From positions 1-63,283 of the forward strand of contig NZ_JANJZR010000023.1 in the NCBI RefSeq assembly GCF_024623065.1: DNA of 63,283 nucleotides, in the 5' to 3' direction. Source of the DNA: Bacteroides acidifaciens. Its GTDB lineage: Bacteria; Bacteroidota; Bacteroidia; Bacteroidales; Bacteroidaceae. Below are positions 60,124 to 63,283 of the stretch, one piece after another (the stretch's first letter is position 1; each line of letters starts with the position of its first letter). A program made the translations under genes and the position numbers. Under the pieces are notes generated by a model that was not told the DNA's origin, ran no database searches, and saw nothing but the letters and a program-made list of their open reading frames with translations.

Positions 60124-60711
60124 TTAAAACAGACTTAATTGTCGGGGTTGGGTGTATTGCCGTTTGAGTTCCAGTAATTTACTTTTCAGGTTGCGGATAA
60201 TATTCGGGTTATAATTGCCTCTGTCAGAATCAGAGCTATGTTCCGCTTTATTGTATTGTTGCTCCAACAAGCGGATTCCTTGCCGGACAGCTTCTTTATA
60301 ATCTCTGACAGGTTCATCCCAAACGGACGGGTGGCTACCGCCTCCGGCTGTGCCGGTACACCAATTGATGGTTACCGCATACGTTCCGTCAATGGATTGT
60401 CCGATGTGGATTGTGTTGAATGTGTCCAATTTGATATCCTCTACTATCGGTAACATGCCATTTATCCAACCATGTTCGTTGAACTGCTTGCCAATATAGC
60501 CGAAAATTAACCCTCTTTCATACGTGCGCACGTTGAGTATGATGTGGCGTACACTCTTTCCAAAACTCTCGAAATAAGCGATTTGTTCCGTATCGTTACG
60601 GCGTACCGCTAACAAGTAACGGAGGACTGCATTACGCTCTATCCTGCAAGGATTGTATTCTATAATCTCCTGCAATTTCTCTTCTCGTGTCATTTGAGAT
60701 ATTGGTTTCAT
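60124..60711 (-). CDS. Unknown element protein
   Basis: A 195-residue soluble protein: helical start (KPISQMTREEKLQEIIEY), then RIERNAVLRYLLAVRRND, VRTYERGLIFGYIGKQ and a Gly-rich turn (NWCTGTAGGGSHPSVWDEP), ending RQYTQPRQLSLF. The family is recurrent in conjugative elements of this phylum by my recollection, but I cannot name it. The C-terminal QLSLF is similar to the clamp-binding motif consensus QLxLF, so DNA polymerase clamp interaction is possible. Confidence 0.65.
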   Translation of the reverse strand: MKPISQMTREEKLQEIIEYNPCRIERNAVLRYLLAVRRNDTEQIAYFESFGKSVRHIILNVRTYERGLIFGYIGKQFNEHGWINGMLPIVEDIKLDTFNTIHIGQSIDGTYAVTINWCTGTAGGGSHPSVWDEPVRDYKEAVRQGIRLLEQQYNKAEHSSDSDRGNYNPNIIRNLKSKLLELKRQYTQPRQLSLF

Positions 60712-60731
60712 ATCATCTATATGTTAGAGGG

Positions 60732-60989
60732 TTAAAATTCTGCAATGAATAGCCGACTTTGGATGAACAGTACATTCCCTTTGGAAATGCGCTGGTTGCA
60801 CCAGAAATGGTGTGAACCGTAGCCGTAAGTGAAATACTCGTCCAGTTCGGTCGTTTCCCGAAGTTTATCAATAGATTGGCGGAGTTCTTCTTCTGTCCGG
60901 CAAAAGAGAAGGGTATTTACCAGTTGGATAAGGAGTGCAGGGATTTTTTCATCCCATGCACAAATTACGGTTTCAAATGTTACGTTCAT
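60732..60989 (-). CDS. Small unknown element protein
   Basis: An 85-residue soluble protein: TVICAWDEKIPALLIQLVNT, a Glu-rich helix (EEELRQSIDKLRETTEL) and GYGSHHFWCNQRISKGNVLF with His/Trp/Cys residues. No family assigned. It lies within the leftward small-gene operon, 20 bases before the neighbour. Confidence 0.6.
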   Translation of the reverse strand: MNVTFETVICAWDEKIPALLIQLVNTLLFCRTEEELRQSIDKLRETTELDEYFTYGYGSHHFWCNQRISKGNVLFIQSRLFIAEF

Positions 60990-61006
60990 ATTTTCAGATT
61001 TATTTA

Positions 61007-61225
61007 TTAGACAGTCATTTTCAAAATTTCTCTCCAGTATATCGGCTCTACCTCACTGAGAAGGAAGTCGACAAAATCTTTTCTCGCTTCTTTGCACAAC
61101 TCTCGGTAAAGCTCTCCAAAAGTGGTGATGTTGCCATTCAGGTAAGTTTCCACCATGTACTCAAAAATGTTGCTTACCTCGTAATATCTGCACTGCTGTG
61201 CGACTGTCTTGCTGTATCGTTTCAT
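61007..61225 (-). CDS. Small unknown element protein
   Basis: A 72-residue helical protein (SKTVAQQCRYYEVSNIFEYM, FGELYRELCKEARKDF, SEVEPIYWREILKM). Same operon and strand as the neighbours, with six bases between it and the DUF1273 gene. No motif or family recognised. Confidence 0.6.
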   Translation of the reverse strand: MKRYSKTVAQQCRYYEVSNIFEYMVETYLNGNITTFGELYRELCKEARKDFVDFLLSEVEPIYWREILKMTV

Positions 61226-61231
61226 AAGGCT

Positions 61232-61720
61232 TTATTTATAAAGGTTTATAATGATTCTGTTTATCATTTGTGCTTTTCCTATGGTATAATAAGTACCTCC
61301 ATAGGGTTGCTTGTCCCAATAGGCTAACACAATTTCGGAGTTGTCAATCAGGTAATCGTTCCTGTGGTGGAAGCAGCCTTTGCGGTAATCTTCCCGGAGA
61401 ATAACCGCTTTATCGGCAGTTTTCATTATCCGATCGTATAAAGATTTATTCTCCGGTCGGTATCTGTTTGACTGATGGCGGAACGGTACAACGGCAATGA
61501 GTCGAATGTCCGTGTATTCTGCTTTGAGGTCGGCTACAGTTTGGGCTGCAAGCAGATCAAAGCCTTCTGCCATTCCGCTTAGAAAGTATCGGTAGCCCAA
61601 ACCATACAACCTTCTTACTTGCGAAACTATATCCAGATAAAGATGTAGCATACCGACTTGGTGGATACGTTCCGAACGATGTCCGGTGAACGCTACTGAT
61701 TTTGTAATATCCATTGTCAT
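61232..61720 (-). CDS. DUF1273/SLOG-type nucleotide-binding protein
   Basis: A 162-residue Rossmann-like protein of the DUF1273 (YpsA) group. Motifs: SVAFTGHRSERI near the start, YRYFLSGMAEGFDLLAAQTV (SG-x-A-x-G-x-D), LIAVVPFRHQSNRY, then VILREDYRKGCFHHRNDYLI and VLAYWDKQPYGGTYYTI. SLOG proteins bind nucleotide ligands and occur in DprA and in defence systems. Its role here is unknown. Start at 61720; the next ATG (61714) is also possible. Confidence 0.85.
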   Translation of the reverse strand: MTMDITKSVAFTGHRSERIHQVGMLHLYLDIVSQVRRLYGLGYRYFLSGMAEGFDLLAAQTVADLKAEYTDIRLIAVVPFRHQSNRYRPENKSLYDRIMKTADKAVILREDYRKGCFHHRNDYLIDNSEIVLAYWDKQPYGGTYYTIGKAQMINRIIINLYK

Positions 61721-61731
61721 AACTGTATGTA

Positions 61732-62019
61732 TTAAGATATTAATAACCAAATGATAATCCCGACTATGATAGCAAAGGAAAGCATGGCAATCAGGCAACC
61801 CCATACAAAACGGAACACGCCTGTCATCAGCTCCTTTGCAAGCCACAAACCGATAAACCACGCTAAAAGACGACCTCCGTACATATTCCAACAGAAGCCT
61901 GAAAGGAAGAGCCGAACCGACCAGCCAAGCCATTTATGCAGAGGCAGATTGAGTCTGTTCTTATTTCCGTTATGTATTTCTCTTGCTGTTTTCATAATCA
62001 CGACATTTTTTTTATGCAT
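61732..62019 (-). CDS. Two-helix membrane protein
   Basis: A 95-residue protein with helices WLGWSVRLFLSGFCWNMYG, LAWFIGLWLAKELMTGVF and WGCLIAMLSFAIIVGIIIWLL. First gene of the leftward operon. A shorter start at 61995 (MKTAREIHNG) is equally possible. No family recognised. Confidence 0.55.
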   Translation of the reverse strand: MHKKNVVIMKTAREIHNGNKNRLNLPLHKWLGWSVRLFLSGFCWNMYGGRLLAWFIGLWLAKELMTGVFRFVWGCLIAMLSFAIIVGIIIWLLIS

Positions 62020-62175
62020 TGACGAGTTGAGCTGACTTATTTCATGTGCATCAAAAGGTAGGGTTCAGGAAAAACAAGGTTTTTGGAAAAAATACCTCGT
62101 GCCATTTATGGCGCAGGGAAGATTTTTTTCAAAACCGGAACGGCTTGACCTTGTTTTTTCGTTAAGAACCCGAAG

Positions 62176-62183
62176 TACCTTTG
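62176..62183 (+). promoter_or_regulatory. Bacteroides -7 box TACCTTTG
   Basis: Perfect TAnnTTTG in the 534-base gap after the leftward operon, with TTGTTTTTTC about 25 bases upstream as a -33 candidate. It reads rightward toward 62554. Confidence 0.55.
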
Positions 62184-62349
62184 CACTTGAATAAGTTAGC
62201 TTAATTCGCTTCTTTGCTTTAAATGTGGAGTGATGTCTATTGAAAACAGCGAGAGAAATACCCCATAGGAAGTTAATCCTAAACATTACTTAAAACTGTT
62301 GTGCTATAAATCCTTTATACAGAAAGCGATGTTAATGCGGAAAAATTTC

Positions 62350-62357
62350 TACCTTTG
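62350..62357 (+). promoter_or_regulatory. Second Bacteroides -7 box TACCTTTG
   Basis: A second perfect TAnnTTTG match, 174 bases downstream of the first. No clear -33 element. A leader of about 190 bases would separate it from the gene at 62554. Confidence 0.5.
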
Positions 62358-62440
62358 TGTTTGCGATGCAAGTAGCATCGTGTAATGTGTTCGTTTACCA
62401 ACGTTCGGAAATCGCCAATTTCAAAAGTGTGAAGGTAAAT

Positions 62441-62479
62441 GAACCGGGTAGGTTATACTTTGACGTAACCTGTCGGTTC
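62441..62479. repeat. Inverted repeat in the leader of the 62554 gene
   Basis: GAACCGGGTAGGTTA (62441-62455) pairs with TAACCTGTCGGTTC (62466-62479) except in the middle. Could be a leader hairpin or a protein site. Confidence 0.5.
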
Positions 62480-62553
62480 ACTTTGCACTGGGTGTTTGGC
62501 GATACCTCGAACGTAGTGTCCGACAGTGTTACGTCAATTTATATAATAACCTT

Positions 62554-62826
62554 ATGATTATGGATCTACAATCGACTTCCTTGAAAGGAATAGTCCGGTC
62601 TTCAGAAGATGGACTTTTCTATCTGTTACCCATTCAGAGTTTATCTACATTGCAAGAAATGAAAGGACATTTGACCTGTGCGATAGATGTCTTGAGTAAT
62701 TTGGATGAAAGTAATACAGAAAAGCGTTTGGACGCAGTTAGGACTTTGAACAGCCTTGTTGCTGCGTTGAGCGTGAATGACGGCGATCATTACAATGCAA
62801 TGGATATTGCCTTTGAGGAAGTCTGA
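62554..62826 (+). CDS. Small unknown protein
   Basis: A 90-residue soluble protein with a beta start (GIVRSSEDGLFYLLPIQSL) and helices (KGHLTCAIDVLSNLDES, LDAVRTLNSLVAALSV). It follows two Bacteroides promoters and a long leader. A start at 62560 (second ATG) is an alternative. No family recognised. Its terminator is at 62954. Confidence 0.6.
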   Translation: MIMDLQSTSLKGIVRSSEDGLFYLLPIQSLSTLQEMKGHLTCAIDVLSNLDESNTEKRLDAVRTLNSLVAALSVNDGDHYNAMDIAFEEV

Positions 62827-62887
62827 AAGTAAAAAACGGATAGACACAAAATAAAACTTTTCTATTTTGAAACCGGGAAAAAGAAAG

Positions 62888-62945
62888 GTGTTGTACTGGC
62901 CAATGAGTGGTTCATCACGCTTGCTTGTACAACACTTTTCTGCGG
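62888..62945. repeat. Inverted repeat GTGTTGTAC/GTACAACAC
   Basis: Perfect 9-base arms at 62888-62896 and 62937-62945. Between them no gene is visible. It could be a weak terminator or a recombination site. Confidence 0.4.
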
Positions 62946-62953
62946 TTTTGTGT

Positions 62954-62992
62954 AGATTGTTCCGGTTCCGAAGGAATGGGAACAATCTTTTT
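62954..62992. terminator. Rho-independent terminator
   Basis: AGATTGTTCC (62954-62963) pairs with GGAACAATCT (62979-62988), followed by a T run. It lies between the 62554 gene and the minus-strand remnant at 63012, so it may serve both. Confidence 0.75.
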
Positions 62993-63011
62993 GTCGATAA
63001 TAATATGGCTT

Positions 63012-63224
63012 TTATTCTGCTGTTCGGAGTTGTGGATTGGATGGAAGAACTTCATCCGTTCCGTTATCAGCCTGTTTCTGCTCACGTTCTTTACGCCGTA
63101 TTTCTTTGTCCTTCTTTTTTGCTTTAGCCTTTATTTCCTGTTCTTTAAGGATTTGCTTTAGGGGCTTGACTACATCAGGACGTTCTTTTTTGAAACGTTT
63201 ATAGAATAATAGTCCGTTAAAAAT
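63012..63224 (-). pseudogene. C-terminal remnant of an unknown basic protein
   Basis: On the minus strand about 70 codons remain: KRFKKERPDVVKPLKQILKE, then a Lys-rich coiled stretch and an end LPSNPQLRTAE with a TAA stop. The frame begins after a stop at 63225 with no start codon, so the 5' part is gone. The adjacent sequence is the end of a transposase gene, so insertion of that element probably removed or displaced the first part. Family not recognisable. Confidence 0.6.
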
Positions 63225-63283
63225 TCAACATATTGGCTAAGCGGCTTCTGTCACTATGCCAAAGAGTTCTTTGATAAGTTTAG
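63205..63283. mobile_element. End of an insertion sequence at the right edge
   Basis: The AT-rich segment 63205-63236 separates a decapitated gene from the transposase-like end and is the likely IS terminus. The IS runs out of the window. Terminal repeats cannot be compared. Confidence 0.45.
63237..63283 (-). CDS. C-terminal end of a transposase-like protein, cut by window edge
   Basis: Fourteen residues, KLIKELFGIVTEAA, then a TAG stop, read leftward from the window edge. The KELFG-type ending and the ~20-base AT-rich gap to the broken neighbour look like the end of an IS transposase. Only 47 bases are visible, so the family cannot be named. Confidence 0.45.
   Translation of the reverse strand, partial: KLIKELFGIVTEAA

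Noticed and set aside
62357..62557. A 66-codon frame (GTG start) over the promoter and inverted repeat
   Set aside because: It begins inside the -7 box, has no ribosome site, and overlaps a hairpin; the sequence is better explained as a leader.
62867..63127. An 86-codon plus-strand frame after the 62554 gene
   Set aside because: It runs through two hairpins and opposite a Lys-rich minus-strand remnant; its Phe/Leu-rich composition is that of an antisense frame.
1..63283. tRNA or rRNA genes, riboswitches
   Set aside because: No cloverleaf-like sequence, ribosomal core sequence or known aptamer was recognised on reading; a covariance-model search would be needed to exclude them.

Overview
The window looks like a Bacteroidales (Bacteroides/Parabacteroides-type) chromosome or contig segment carrying most of a CTnDOT-family conjugative element. 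The evidence is the MobA/B/C and TraA-to-TraQ gene set, RteC- and DUF1896/DUF3945-type element genes, and several promoters with the Bacteroides -7 box TAnnTTTG. Both edges are cut by other mobile DNA. The left edge holds the start of a recombinase-like gene next to a methylase/helicase gene that is truncated at its DESH motif. The right edge holds the last codons of a probable transposase beside a decapitated gene.

Layout: (1) 141-7633, minus strand: truncated N6-methylase/SNF2-like helicase, DUF1896, topoisomerase III (topB) and a DUF4099/DUF3945 protein, all element maintenance genes. (2) 7852-10345: a TetR regulator, then a promoter overlapped by a perfect palindrome. This promoter drives a gene whose N-terminus is the first ~140 residues of a tyrosine recombinase, joined in frame to a BatD-like membrane protein. 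(3) 10.4-38.1 kb, plus strand: about 30 accessory genes, mostly AT-rich, small, and encoding lipoproteins, secreted proteins or multi-pass membrane proteins. Recognisable members resemble immunity proteins (Imm5, PoNi/DUF1910-1911, DUF1963, DUF1266, DUF4377, ankyrin, SUFU-rhomboid). No toxin gene is visible. Many cassettes are separated by a ~50-bp imperfect palindrome with conserved boxes and covarying stems, which resembles integron attC sites. I read the region as a recombinase-associated acquired interbacterial defence (rAID-type) array against type VI secretion effectors. Here the recombinase has lost its catalytic domain. A 10-kb block (14.5-24.4 kb) lacks the palindromes and ends in a strong terminator. 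A second cassette block and a run of related small membrane proteins follow.

(4) 38.3-39.9 kb: an AraC-type regulator and an RteC-like protein, whose promoters share a nearly identical 19-bp box at the same spacing from the -7 element. (5) 39.9-43.6 kb, minus strand: mobC (coupling ATPase), mobB (relaxase) and mobA. (6) 43.7-44.4 kb: a repeat-rich non-coding region, the probable oriT. (7) 44.4-59.8 kb, plus strand: the tra operon encoding the type IV secretion apparatus. traG is interrupted by a group II intron with its own reverse transcriptase, inserted just after the Walker B motif. A cytosine-5 DNA methyltransferase lies between traO and traQ, and a second methyltransferase-like gene follows traQ; both probably help the element evade restriction. 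The operon ends in a perfect hairpin. (8) 59.9-62.0 kb, minus strand: small element genes (DUF3873, DUF1273 and unknowns). (9) 62.0-63.3 kb: promoters, an inverted repeat, a 90-residue unknown protein, a terminator and the broken right edge.

Taken together, this is a conjugative element whose transfer machinery would need intron splicing in traG to work. Its cargo is a captured collection of apparent immunity genes, with the upstream genes possibly controlled by the TetR repressor through the hijacked recombinase promoter. Family names come from recognising motifs by eye; no database search was run.
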